From contig CADBCV010000002.1 in NCBI GenBank assembly GCA_902793285.1, positions 1 through 64,000 of the forward strand: a DNA stretch of 64,000 nt. Reading direction: 5' to 3'. The stretch comes from Oscillospiraceae bacterium. GTDB taxonomy: Bacteria > Bacillota > Clostridia > Oscillospirales > Oscillospiraceae. Below are positions 35,239 through 43,415 of the stretch, piece after piece (position 1 is the first letter of the stretch; every line of letters starts with the position of its first letter). Below the pieces are notes generated by a model that ran no database searches, was not told the DNA's origin, and saw only the letters and a program-made list of their open reading frames with translations. A program made the position numbers and the translations under genes.

Positions 35239-36111
35239 ATGAAGCTAATCAATATGGTCGTGAACGGAGAACTGCATCTCGGCATCCTGACGGAGCGCGG
35301 CGTCATTGACGTGCCCGCCGTCAAGCCGGGGGCCGACTTTCCGAAAACCATGATGGAGGCTGTCCGCATGGGGCGCGAGAACGCGCTGCCCCTTCTGCAG
35401 ATGGCGGAGAGCCTTGCGGAGCACTACCTGGATGAACGCGAAGTCCGGTACGCGCCCGCAATCGACGATCCCGAAAAGATCCTCTGCGCCGGCGTGAATT
35501 ACCGCGCGCATATCGAGGAGACGCGGGGCAGCTTTGCCCCCGCCGGCGATCCCTCCATCTTTGCCAAATTCCGCAACACACTCGTTCCGCACCGGGGCAA
35601 GGTGTTCCGTAACCGCACTTCGCAGAAGCACGACTATGAGGCGGAGATCGCGGTCATCATCGGAAAGCGCGCCGCCTACCTCACACGGGACCAGGCGGAT
35701 GAGCATATTTTCGGCTATACGCTCGCAAACGACATCTCCGCGCGCGACCTGCAGCGGGCCACTACCCAGTGGATCCCGGGCAAGACATGCGATACCTTCT
35801 GCCCGCTGGGGCCCTGCATCGTGACGGCCGACGCCCTGGACTTTGACGCCATGCACATCAAGGGCTATAAAAACGGTGAGCTGCGCCAGGAGGGGTGGAG
35901 CCGGGACATGATCCACGACATCCCCGCCCTCGTAAGCTACCTCTCGTGCTGCTGCACGCTGGAGCCGGGCGACGTGATCCTGACAGGCACGCCCTCCGGG
36001 GTCATTCTCGGCAGACCCGAGGATCAGCAGGACTGGCTCCAGCCCGGCGATGTCCTCACCGTGTGCGAGGACAGCATCGGGGAGCTCACCGTGACAATCG
36101 AGGACAGATAA
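35239..36111 (+). CDS. Fumarylacetoacetate hydrolase family protein
   Basis: 290 aa. FAH fold with CAGVNYRAHIEETRG, the metal-ligand segment HDYEAEIAVIIGKRA (Glu pair), ANDISARDLQ and LTGTPSGV, placing it with acylpyruvate hydrolases and 2-hydroxyhepta-2,4-diene-1,7-dioate isomerases. Substrates of this group include 2-keto-3-deoxy sugar acids in some pathways, so a KDG-related side activity is possible. Last gene of the unit; the terminator lies 21 bp after the stop. Start follows CAGGAGGAAAGAGC. Confidence 0.88.
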   Translation: MKLINMVVNGELHLGILTERGVIDVPAVKPGADFPKTMMEAVRMGRENALPLLQMAESLAEHYLDEREVRYAPAIDDPEKILCAGVNYRAHIEETRGSFAPAGDPSIFAKFRNTLVPHRGKVFRNRTSQKHDYEAEIAVIIGKRAAYLTRDQADEHIFGYTLANDISARDLQRATTQWIPGKTCDTFCPLGPCIVTADALDFDAMHIKGYKNGELRQEGWSRDMIHDIPALVSYLSCCCTLEPGDVILTGTPSGVILGRPEDQQDWLQPGDVLTVCEDSIGELTVTIEDR

Positions 36112-36132
36112 ACAAATAACATAAAACTCCTG

Positions 36133-36166
36133 GGGCTGCCTCAATATGAGGCAGCCCTTGTATTTT
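36133..36166 (+). terminator. Rho-independent terminator of the uronate operon
   Basis: GGGCTGCCTC (36133-36142), loop AATAT, GAGGCAGCCC (36148-36157), then TTGTATTTT. Ten perfect pairs followed by a U-rich tract, 21 bp after the FAH-family gene. Confidence 0.88.
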
Positions 36167-36204
36167 GGCATGATAAAAAGATACTCCGGCGGCGGAGGAA
36201 ACTA

Positions 36205-36233
36205 TTGTAAACACTGGGTGTTTATGATAAAAT
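36205..36233 (+). promoter_or_regulatory. Promoter of the signalling island
   Basis: TTGTAA (36205-36210), 17-bp spacer, TAAAAT (36228-36233) with TGA before it (extended -10). Transcription would start near 36240, leaving a ~163-nt leader. The same hexamer pair and spacing recurs at 63030 before another GGDEF gene. Confidence 0.65.
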
Positions 36234-36239
36234 AAAAGA

Positions 36240-36402
36240 TAATATGAAGTAGCTGACTTTAGGGATTTACAAAATAAGGAAATGCTTGGATGAAGGAAAC
36301 GTTTGGATGCGTGTCCGGCCGCTTTTTCCAAGTGCCGAAGCAAAGCGATCCCAATCAACCCAAGCGGCGATAAAGCCGCTTTCCTTGAAAGGAGACCTGC
36401 CT
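36240..36402 (+). promoter_or_regulatory. Leader with mutually exclusive hairpins before the kinase gene
   Basis: A segment AAGCGGC (36362-36368) can pair either with GCCGCTT downstream (36375-36381, 6-nt loop), forming a tight hairpin just before the ribosome site, or with an identical GCCGCTT upstream (36318-36324). Such a three-way choice is the layout of attenuators and translational riboswitches. The GAAAGGAG ribosome site (36387-36394) is 5 nt past the downstream hairpin. No known riboswitch consensus is recognised. Confidence 0.45.
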
Positions 36403-37959
36403 GTGATCGAGTTGATTTTTTCCTGCCTTGTCTATCTGGGCAGCCTTCTGATGGTTTACAACATCGTGGGCTTTGTGCGCTTTGCCCGGCGTATCCGCAG
36501 TCTGAAAAACTGGGGCGGCAAAAACCGGATTCTGTATATCCCCATCGCGCTGCTGGTTCTGTTTCTGATCGGCTACCTGACTGTCGGTTTTTTCGGCGAG
36601 GAGGATCTTGTCATCGCCGGCATCCTGTTCGGCGGCAGCGTCTTTGTTTTTGTCATGTACAGGATGCTCGACAGCATCACGGACCGCATCCTCGAAAACG
36701 AACAGATGGAGGCGCAGCTTATCGCGGTCGAGGAGGTCAGCCGCGCCAAGAGCGCGTTTCTCGCCAGTATGAGCCATGAGATGCGCACCCCCATGAACAT
36801 GATCCTGGGTCTGGACACGCTGGCCTTGAAGAATCCCGATCTGCCCGATGAAACACGGGATCAGCTCGTGAAGATTGGGGTCAGTGCAAGACATCTCGCA
36901 GAACTGATTGAGAACATCCTGATCTTTCAGCAGAAGGAAGACGGCGCGGATGCCAAAAAGGAGGAGCGCTTCTCACTCAAGGAGACCCTGGATGAGATAT
37001 GCACCCAGGTTTCCTACTTGTGTGAGCAGAAGGGCCTGGATTTCCAGTTCTCTTTTTCCAAATGCGCCAACCGGGATTACGCCGGGGACAAAACTGCGCT
37101 CAAACGCGCGCTCATGTGCATCCTGGATAACGCCGTGAAGTTTACGGACGCGCCCGGTACCGTGCGCTTCTGCGTCATGTACGAGCGGGAGCGGGGGGCT
37201 TACACCTGCGTGCGCTTTGTCATTGCGGACACGGGCATCGGCATCGACGATGAATTCCTGTCGAAAATCTTCCAGCCCCTGACCCAGGAAGACCAGAGCT
37301 TTACAAACCGCTTCGGCGGCAGCGGCATGGGGCTGAGCGCGGCAAACAGCATCGTGAAACGCATGGACGGAACAATCGAAGTAGAAAGCCGGAAGGGCGA
37401 GGGCTCCACCTTCACGGTCCGGCTGCCGCTTTTAACCGTCGGGGGAGATGTGTGCGCGAGCTGCGACGGATGTGTCCCGGATCAGAGCGAGATGTGTGCC
37501 AATTGTGCGGGCTGCCGGCATGTCAGGGACACGCTGCCGCAGATCAGCCTTGCGGGCAAGCGCATCCTGATCGTGGAGGATATGGATCTCAACGCCGAGA
37601 TCGTGTCCGATCTTCTGGAGCTGGAGGACGCGGAGAGCGAGCGCGCCGAAAACGGCCTGGAAGCCGTGAACAAGGTGAAAGCGTCCGCGCCGTGGCACTA
37701 TGACGCGATCCTCATGGATCTGCGTATGCCGGTGATGGACGGGCTTGAGGCCACGCGCCAGATCCGCGCGCTGCAGCGTGAGGACACGCAAAATATCCCC
37801 ATCATCGCCCTCACGGCGAACGCCTTTCAAAGCGATCTGGATGCCACGCGGTCTGCCGGCATGAACGCGCACCTTGCAAAGCCGGCGGATGCCGAGATAC
37901 TTTATGCCACCCTGAGAGAGTGGATTACGATTTCACGTAAGCAGAAAGGAGGGCTCTGA
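36403..37959 (+). CDS. Hybrid histidine kinase with tandem CxxCxxC linker and receiver
   Basis: 518 aa from GTG 36403 (GAAAGGAG 8 nt upstream); an ATG at 36286 in frame would add a segment lying in the leader. Three membrane helices (~2-24, 42-63, 68-86) with almost no external domain. HisKA box [10 protein letters not shown] (His125), HATPase N box [12 protein letters not shown]1 ADTGIGID, G2 [12 protein letters not shown]. Between kinase and receiver lie Cys351/354/357 and Cys365/368/371, two CxxCxxC motifs, candidate Zn or Fe-S ligands. The receiver (~384-505) has Asp439 in [11 protein letters not shown]. It heads the five-gene signalling unit; the next gene starts 1 bp after its stop. Confidence 0.88.
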   Translation: MIELIFSCLVYLGSLLMVYNIVGFVRFARRIRSLKNWGGKNRILYIPIALLVLFLIGYLTVGFFGEEDLVIAGILFGGSVFVFVMYRMLDSITDRILENEQMEAQLIAVEEVSRAKSAFLASMSHEMRTPMNMILGLDTLALKNPDLPDETRDQLVKIGVSARHLAELIENILIFQQKEDGADAKKEERFSLKETLDEICTQVSYLCEQKGLDFQFSFSKCANRDYAGDKTALKRALMCILDNAVKFTDAPGTVRFCVMYERERGAYTCVRFVIADTGIGIDDEFLSKIFQPLTQEDQSFTNRFGGSGMGLSAANSIVKRMDGTIEVESRKGEGSTFTVRLPLLTVGGDVCASCDGCVPDQSEMCANCAGCRHVRDTLPQISLAGKRILIVEDMDLNAEIVSDLLELEDAESERAENGLEAVNKVKASAPWHYDAILMDLRMPVMDGLEATRQIRALQREDTQNIPIIALTANAFQSDLDATRSAGMNAHLAKPADAEILYATLREWITISRKQKGGL

Positions 37960-37960
37960 C

Positions 37961-39664
37961 ATGATTCAATCAAAACAGATGCAGAGACCTAAACTTGTGC
38001 TGGTGGTTGACGATCATGAGATCAACCGCGATTCTCTCGGTGTTATCTTGGAAGATGACTACGAGGTCATCTATGCCGAAAACGGGAAAGAGGCCCTGGA
38101 AGAGATGCGCGCCCACGCAACCGGGCTCTCGCTCGTGCTGCTGGATCTCATGATGCCGGTCATGAACGGCTTTGAGGTTCTGGAGCATGTCCGGCAGGAT
38201 GAGCAGCTCAAGGCCATCCCCGTCATCGTCCTCACCGCCGATAAGAGCGCGGAGCTCCAGGCCCTGCAGATGGGCGCGGCGGATTTTATCACCAAGCCCT
38301 TTGACATGCCCGAGGTGATCCTGGCCCGCGTCGGCAGGATCATTGAGCTGAGCGAGGGCCGCCAGCTCATTTCCGCGGCGGAGCATGACAAACTCACCAT
38401 GCTCTACAGCCGCAACTTCTTCTTTGAATACGCAAACCGCCTCTATAACTATCATAACGACATGATCCTTGACGCCGTCGTTTTGAATATCGAGCAGTTT
38501 CACACCATCAACGCCCTGAACGGGCGCGACTTCGGGGATGATGTGCTGCGCCTCATCGGCAACGAGATCCGCGCCTTCCTCGGGGAGACGCAGGGGATCG
38601 CGAGCCGCTTCGAGGCGGACAGCTTTGAAATCTACTGCCTCCACCAGGCGGAGTACCGCAGCCTCCTGAAGCGCTTCCAGGAGAAGATGGATGGGCTTTC
38701 CCCCAACGCCAACATCCACCTGCGCATGGGCGTCGCGCCCTTCCATGAGGAGGTGGAGCCGGTCTTCCTCTTCGACCGGGCGCGCGCCGCCTGCAACATG
38801 GCGCGCGGGGACTATCAGAACCCGCTCATGATTTACGACGAAGACATGCGCCTGCGGGAGATGCTCGACCGCCGCCTGCTCAATGACCTGCGCCCCGCGG
38901 TGGAGGGCCGGCAGTTCCAGGTCTATTACCAGCCCAAGTATAATATCCAGGTGGACCCGCCCCGCCTCTCCAGTGCCGAGGCGCTGATCCGCTGGAAGCA
39001 CCCCGAGCTCGGCATGATCTCCCCGGGCGATTTTATCCCCCTCTTTGAGGGTAACGGGCTCATCGGCGTGGTGGACAGCTTCGTCTGGGAGGAGGCCGCG
39101 CGGCAGATCGCAAACTGGAAGTCCCGCTTCGGCTTTACGCTTCCCGTCTCGGTGAACCTCTCCCGCTCCGACGTGTTTGATCCCACGCTCGTGGACAGGC
39201 TCGTGCAGCTTGTGGAGGATAACGGCCTTTCCTACAAGGATCTCAAGCTGGAGCTTACGGAGTCGGCCTATACCGACAACGCAAGGCAGGTCCTCGATGT
39301 GATTGACCGCCTGCGCAGGAAGGGCTTTGAGATCGAGATGGACGACTTCGGCTCCGGCTACTCATCGCTGAACATGCTGTCGGACATGCCGCTCGACGTT
39401 CTCAAGATGGACATGAAGTTCATCCGCAATATCGAGCAGAGCGAGACAGACCGCCGCCTCGTGTCCCTGATCCTGGACATCGCCCGCTATCTCGAGGTCT
39501 CCGTCGTGGCAGAGGGTGTGGAGACGGAGGGGCAGCTTGCGATCCTGCGGGAAGGGAAGTGCGACCTTGTGCAGGGCTATTATTTCTCCCGTCCGCTGCC
39601 GGCGGCTGATTTTGAAAAACTGCTCGAGCGGGAGCTTGAGAAAGAAAGGAACCGGTCTATATGA
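37961..39664 (+). CDS. Response regulator REC-GGDEF(degenerate)-EAL, c-di-GMP phosphodiesterase
   Basis: 567 aa, soluble. REC ~10-130 with phospho-acceptor Asp62 ([11 protein letters not shown]) and KPFD Lys. A GGDEF-fold domain ~140-300 has RFEADSF in place of GGDEF, so it is catalytically dead and probably regulatory. EAL domain ~310-555 is complete: SAEALIRW (Glu340), [38 protein letters not shown]. Predicted output: phosphorylation-controlled hydrolysis of cyclic-di-GMP. It starts right after the kinase and overlaps the HPt gene (ATGA). Confidence 0.92.
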   Translation: MIQSKQMQRPKLVLVVDDHEINRDSLGVILEDDYEVIYAENGKEALEEMRAHATGLSLVLLDLMMPVMNGFEVLEHVRQDEQLKAIPVIVLTADKSAELQALQMGAADFITKPFDMPEVILARVGRIIELSEGRQLISAAEHDKLTMLYSRNFFFEYANRLYNYHNDMILDAVVLNIEQFHTINALNGRDFGDDVLRLIGNEIRAFLGETQGIASRFEADSFEIYCLHQAEYRSLLKRFQEKMDGLSPNANIHLRMGVAPFHEEVEPVFLFDRARAACNMARGDYQNPLMIYDEDMRLREMLDRRLLNDLRPAVEGRQFQVYYQPKYNIQVDPPRLSSAEALIRWKHPELGMISPGDFIPLFEGNGLIGVVDSFVWEEAARQIANWKSRFGFTLPVSVNLSRSDVFDPTLVDRLVQLVEDNGLSYKDLKLELTESAYTDNARQVLDVIDRLRRKGFEIEMDDFGSGYSSLNMLSDMPLDVLKMDMKFIRNIEQSETDRRLVSLILDIARYLEVSVVAEGVETEGQLAILREGKCDLVQGYYFSRPLPAADFEKLLERELEKERNRSI

Positions 39665-40029
39665 CACTTGAGGAATTGTATCGGAACATAGGCGGCGATT
39701 ATGCCCAGGCGCTGCGCGTGCTGCACGTGGAGAAGCTGGTGGACAAGCATATCCGCAAATACCCCAAAAACGGCGTGGTGGACGCGGTGCTGGAGGCCGG
39801 CAAAACCATGGACCCGACGCAGCTTTTTGAAGCGGCCCACGCCGTCAAGGGCATCAGCGCAAACCTCGGCCTGACCGGGCTTTCCGATCTCGCCGCCGAG
39901 CTCACGGAGGAGTTTCGCCCCGGCAACGCGCGCCGCCACTCGGACGCGGAGATTGCGGAGATCCTCCGGAAGATGGAGTCCCTGTACCGCAAAACAGCGC
40001 AGGAGATTCAAAAATATGAGGAGGGCTGA
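39661..40029 (+). CDS. Stand-alone histidine phosphotransfer (HPt) protein
   Basis: 122 aa helical bundle with the HPt signature [17 protein letters not shown] (phospho-acceptor His60). It shuttles phosphate between receivers. It is coupled to the REC-GGDEF-EAL gene by ATGA and followed 29 bp later by the transporter-kinase fusion, so the likely donors are the terminal receivers of the two hybrid kinases and likely acceptors are the REC domains of the two EAL proteins. Confidence 0.9.
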   Translation: MTLEELYRNIGGDYAQALRVLHVEKLVDKHIRKYPKNGVVDAVLEAGKTMDPTQLFEAAHAVKGISANLGLTGLSDLAAELTEEFRPGNARRHSDAEIAEILRKMESLYRKTAQEIQKYEEG

Positions 40030-40058
40030 ACGCCCTTCCGATCGAGGCCAAACAGAAC

Positions 40059-43000
40059 ATGAGTATTGAAAAAACAAGCCGGGATAATCGCTCCCTCCGC
40101 GCGTACCTGACGCCGCTCGGCGCATGGGCGCTTGCCTTCGGGTGCAGCGTGGGCTGGGGCGCCTTTGTCATGCCGGGCACGACCTTCCTCCCGATCGCGG
40201 GGCCTGTGGGCACGGCGCTCGGCCTTGCCCTCGGCGCGGCGGTGATGCTGCTGCTCGCGGCAAATTACCACTTTCTGATGAACCGCTTTCCCGGCTCCGG
40301 CGGCGTGTACACCTATACCAAGCGCTGCTTCGGCTACGATCACGGCTTTGTGAGCGCGTGGTTTCTTATCATCACCTATGTGGCCATCATCTGGGCCAAC
40401 GCCTCGGCCCTGCCGCTCATCGCGCGCACGCTCCTGGGCTCCGCGTTCCAGTTCGGCTTTCACTATGTGATCGCGGGCTACCACGTGTACATGGGGGAAA
40501 TCATGCTCGCGGTCGGGTCGCTCCTGCTCGCGGCGTTTCTCTGCCTGCACCGCAGGGCCGCGGAGAAAACGCAGATCGTCATGGCGATCCTGCTCTTTGC
40601 GGGCGTGGTGCTGTGCTTCGTCATCGCGCGCGCCGGTGCGGAGGGGGCGGTCTATACGCCCGCCTATTCCCCGGCCCACAGCAGGTTCGGCGGCGTGTTC
40701 ACGATCTTCGCCCTCACGCCCTGGGCCTTTGTGGGGTTTGAGTCCATTTCCCACTCCACGGAGGAGCTAAAGTTCCCGCTTCGCCGTGCCTTCGGCATCT
40801 TGTGCGCCGCGGTCGTGACGGGGGGGATTGCCTATATCCTGCTGGTCCTTCTCGCGGTGACGGCCCTGCCGGAGGGCTGCGCAAGCTGGGTCGACTATGT
40901 CTCCACACTCGGGGGGCGTTCCGGGCTTGTCTCGCAGCCGACCTTCTACGCCGCGAACTGCGCCATGGGCTCTGTCGGCTCCGTGATCCTCGGCACGGCG
41001 GCGCTCTGCGCCATCTTTACGGGGCTTATCGGAAACTTCATCGCGTCAAGCCGCCTTATCAAGTCCATGTCGGATGACAATATGCTCTCCGGCTGGATCG
41101 GAGAGCTGGACAAAAACTTTGTGCCGCGCCACGCGATCCTTGCGATCCTCGCGGTTTCGGTCGTGTTTCCCTTCCTCGGGCGGACCGCCGTGAGCTGGAT
41201 CGTGGATGTGACCACGGTCGGCGCCACCATCGCCTATGCCTATGCCTCCGCCTCCGCCTGGAAGCAGGCGCGGGCAGAGGGGGACAGGCTCTTTACCTTC
41301 CTTGGGCTTGCGGGCTTTGTGATCTCCCTTCTCTTCGCGCTGGAATTTCTTGTCCCGAATCTCACGGATGTCAAGACCCTCTCCGTGGAGTCCTATTTCA
41401 TCCTCGCGGCCTGGGGCATTCTCGGCCTCGTGTACTTCCGCCGCGTCTTCCGCCGGGATACCGAGCGGCGCTTCGGGCGCTCCGTCGTCGTGTGGGTGGT
41501 GCTGCTCGCGCTCATCATCTACGCCTCCAGCGTCTGGACCGCGCAGATGACGGACGACGCCATCGACAGCGCCGTGGACCCGATCCAGAATTACTACACC
41601 GAAAAATTCACCGATGCCGGCATGGCTCCGGCTGACGAACCGGGCGCGGATTATATGCGCAGCGTTCTGGAGGAGGCCAAGGAGGCCCACAACGTAAGCG
41701 ACGCCATCCATGTGGCGCTCATCATCTTCGCCCTCCTGATCCTCTTTGACATCTATCATCTCATTCAAAAGCGGGAAAAGCAGATCGAGGTGGAGAAGGC
41801 CCTCGCGGAGGAGGCAAGCCGCGCCAAGACGAGCTTTCTCTCCAACATGAGCCACGAGATCCGCACCCCCATGAACGCCATCATCGGCCTCGACAACATC
41901 GCCCTGCGCAACCCGAATCTCCAGCCCCAGACCCGGGAGCAGCTTGAGAAGATCGGGGCGAGCGCGCGGCACCTGCTCGGCCTCATCAACGACATCCTGG
42001 ATATGAGCCGTATCGAGTCCGGCCGCATGGTGCTCAAGAATGAGGAGTTCTCCTTCCGCGAATTTCTGGATCAGATCAACATCATCATCAACGGCCAGTG
42101 CCAGGACAAGGGCCTGCACTATGAGTGCCAGATCGCGGGCCAGGTGGCGGATTACTACTATGGCGACGATATGAAGCTCAAGCAGGTGCTCATCAACATC
42201 CTCGGCAACTCCGTGAAGTTCACCGAGGCTCCGGGCGATGTGACCCTGACCGTGGAGGAGATTTCCCGTGAGGATGACACATGCACCATGCGCTTTGTCA
42301 TGCGCGACACGGGCGTCGGCATGGACAAGGCTTTTATCCCCAGGCTCTTTGAGGCGTTCTCCCAGGAGGACGCCACCACCACGAACCGCTACGGCGGCAG
42401 CGGTCTCGGCATGGCCATCACCAAAAACTTCGTGGAGATGATGGGCGGCGATATCCAGGTGGAGAGCGAGAAGGGCGTCGGCTCGGCCTTCACCGTGACC
42501 GTCACGCTCAGAGCCTCCGCGCGCAGGGCGCAGCTTGAGCAGGGGATCACCCTGCCGGAAAACCTGCGCACCCTCGTGGTGGACGATGATGGAATCGCCT
42601 GCGAACATGCGCGCATCGCCCTCCAGTCCATCGGCATCGAAGCAGACACCGCGCCAAACGGCGCAGACGCTCTTGCGCTTCTCCGGAACGCGAAGAGAGA
42701 GGGCAGGGCCTATCAGCTTCTGCTCACAGACTACAAGATGCCCGGCATGAGCGGGCTCGAGCTCACCCGGGAGCTCCGGCGCTTTGACGAGGGGGAGACC
42801 GCCGTCATCATGCTCACGGGCTACAACTGGGACATTATCGACGAGGAGGCCCGGAACGACGGGGTGGACGGCATCATCGCAAAGCCCCTCTTCTCCGACA
42901 GTCTCCTGCAGCAGATCCATGCGGTCCTGCTGCGCCGCTCCGGGGTTGAGCCTGTGGAGACACCGGCGGAGGCGCCGGGTGAAAACAGGCTCGCCGGGCA

Positions 43001-43379
43001 CCGGGTCCTGATCGTGGAGGATGTGGAGCAAAACGCCGAAATCCTGCAGGATCTTCTCGAGATCGAGGAGATGCTTACCGAGCACGCCGAAAACGGCGCC
43101 GTGGCCCTGCAGATGTTCTCGGACAGCCCCGTCGGTTACTACGAGGCCATCCTCATGGATATGCGTATGCCGGTCATGGACGGCCTGACCTCGACAGGGG
43201 AGATCCGCAGGCTGCAAAGGGAGGACGCCGCCACGGTTCCCATCATCGCCATGACGGCCAACGTCTTTGACGAGGATGTGGAGCGCTCCCTCAAGGCGGG
43301 CATGAACGCCCATCTCGGCAAGCCCATCGAACCCGAGCGCCTGTATGAGACGCTCGCGCGCCTGATCGAAAACCCCTGA
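40059..43379 (+). CDS. APC amino-acid-transporter domain fused to hybrid histidine kinase (HisKA-HATPase-REC-REC)
   Basis: 1106 aa. Residues ~10-500 form an APC-superfamily permease of ~12 helices: TM1 GCSVGWGAFVMPG (unwound Gly-rich helix), FPGSGGVYTYTKRCFG after TM2, ALTPWAFVGFESISHSTEE in TM6 region, and GRTAVSWIVDVTTVGATIAY near TM9-10. A ~45-residue external loop and one more helix (~550-568) lead into the cytosol. HisKA box MSHEIRTPMNAI with His599, HATPase with DTGVGMD and GGSGLGMAI, REC1 with Asp891 (LTDYKMPG) and REC2 with Asp1034 (MDMRMPVMDG). Transporter-kinase fusions are known in the SSF-type CbrA family; an APC version is unusual. It probably senses an amino acid or amine at the membrane. 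The ATG follows the HPt gene by 29 bp. Confidence 0.9.
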   Translation: MSIEKTSRDNRSLRAYLTPLGAWALAFGCSVGWGAFVMPGTTFLPIAGPVGTALGLALGAAVMLLLAANYHFLMNRFPGSGGVYTYTKRCFGYDHGFVSAWFLIITYVAIIWANASALPLIARTLLGSAFQFGFHYVIAGYHVYMGEIMLAVGSLLLAAFLCLHRRAAEKTQIVMAILLFAGVVLCFVIARAGAEGAVYTPAYSPAHSRFGGVFTIFALTPWAFVGFESISHSTEELKFPLRRAFGILCAAVVTGGIAYILLVLLAVTALPEGCASWVDYVSTLGGRSGLVSQPTFYAANCAMGSVGSVILGTAALCAIFTGLIGNFIASSRLIKSMSDDNMLSGWIGELDKNFVPRHAILAILAVSVVFPFLGRTAVSWIVDVTTVGATIAYAYASASAWKQARAEGDRLFTFLGLAGFVISLLFALEFLVPNLTDVKTLSVESYFILAAWGILGLVYFRRVFRRDTERRFGRSVVVWVVLLALIIYASSVWTAQMTDDAIDSAVDPIQNYYTEKFTDAGMAPADEPGADYMRSVLEEAKEAHNVSDAIHVALIIFALLILFDIYHLIQKREKQIEVEKALAEEASRAKTSFLSNMSHEIRTPMNAIIGLDNIALRNPNLQPQTREQLEKIGASARHLLGLINDILDMSRIESGRMVLKNEEFSFREFLDQINIIINGQCQDKGLHYECQIAGQVADYYYGDDMKLKQVLINILGNSVKFTEAPGDVTLTVEEISREDDTCTMRFVMRDTGVGMDKAFIPRLFEAFSQEDATTTNRYGGSGLGMAITKNFVEMMGGDIQVESEKGVGSAFTVTVTLRASARRAQLEQGITLPENLRTLVVDDDGIACEHARIALQSIGIEADTAPNGADALALLRNAKREGRAYQLLLTDYKMPGMSGLELTRELRRFDEGETAVIMLTGYNWDIIDEEARNDGVDGIIAKPLFSDSLLQQIHAVLLRRSGVEPVETPAEAPGENRLAGHRVLIVEDVEQNAEILQDLLEIEEMLTEHAENGAVALQMFSDSPVGYYEAILMDMRMPVMDGLTSTGEIRRLQREDAATVPIIAMTANVFDEDVERSLKAGMNAHLGKPIEPERLYETLARLIENP

Positions 43380-43415
43380 CCTTACATTTGAATCTGCCAT
43401 ATGGAGTGATCACGG

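Noticed and set aside
36391..36401. GGAGACCTGCC matches the 3' consensus of cobalamin riboswitches
   Set aside because: The other obligatory blocks (GCCACTG and GGGAAGG-type segments upstream) are absent and the match overlaps the kinase ribosome site, so it is probably chance.
36240..36402. Possible c-di-GMP (GEMM) riboswitch because of a GCAAAGC segment near 36340
   Set aside because: The paired stems and conserved bases of GEMM-I around that segment are missing; kept only as an unassigned leader.
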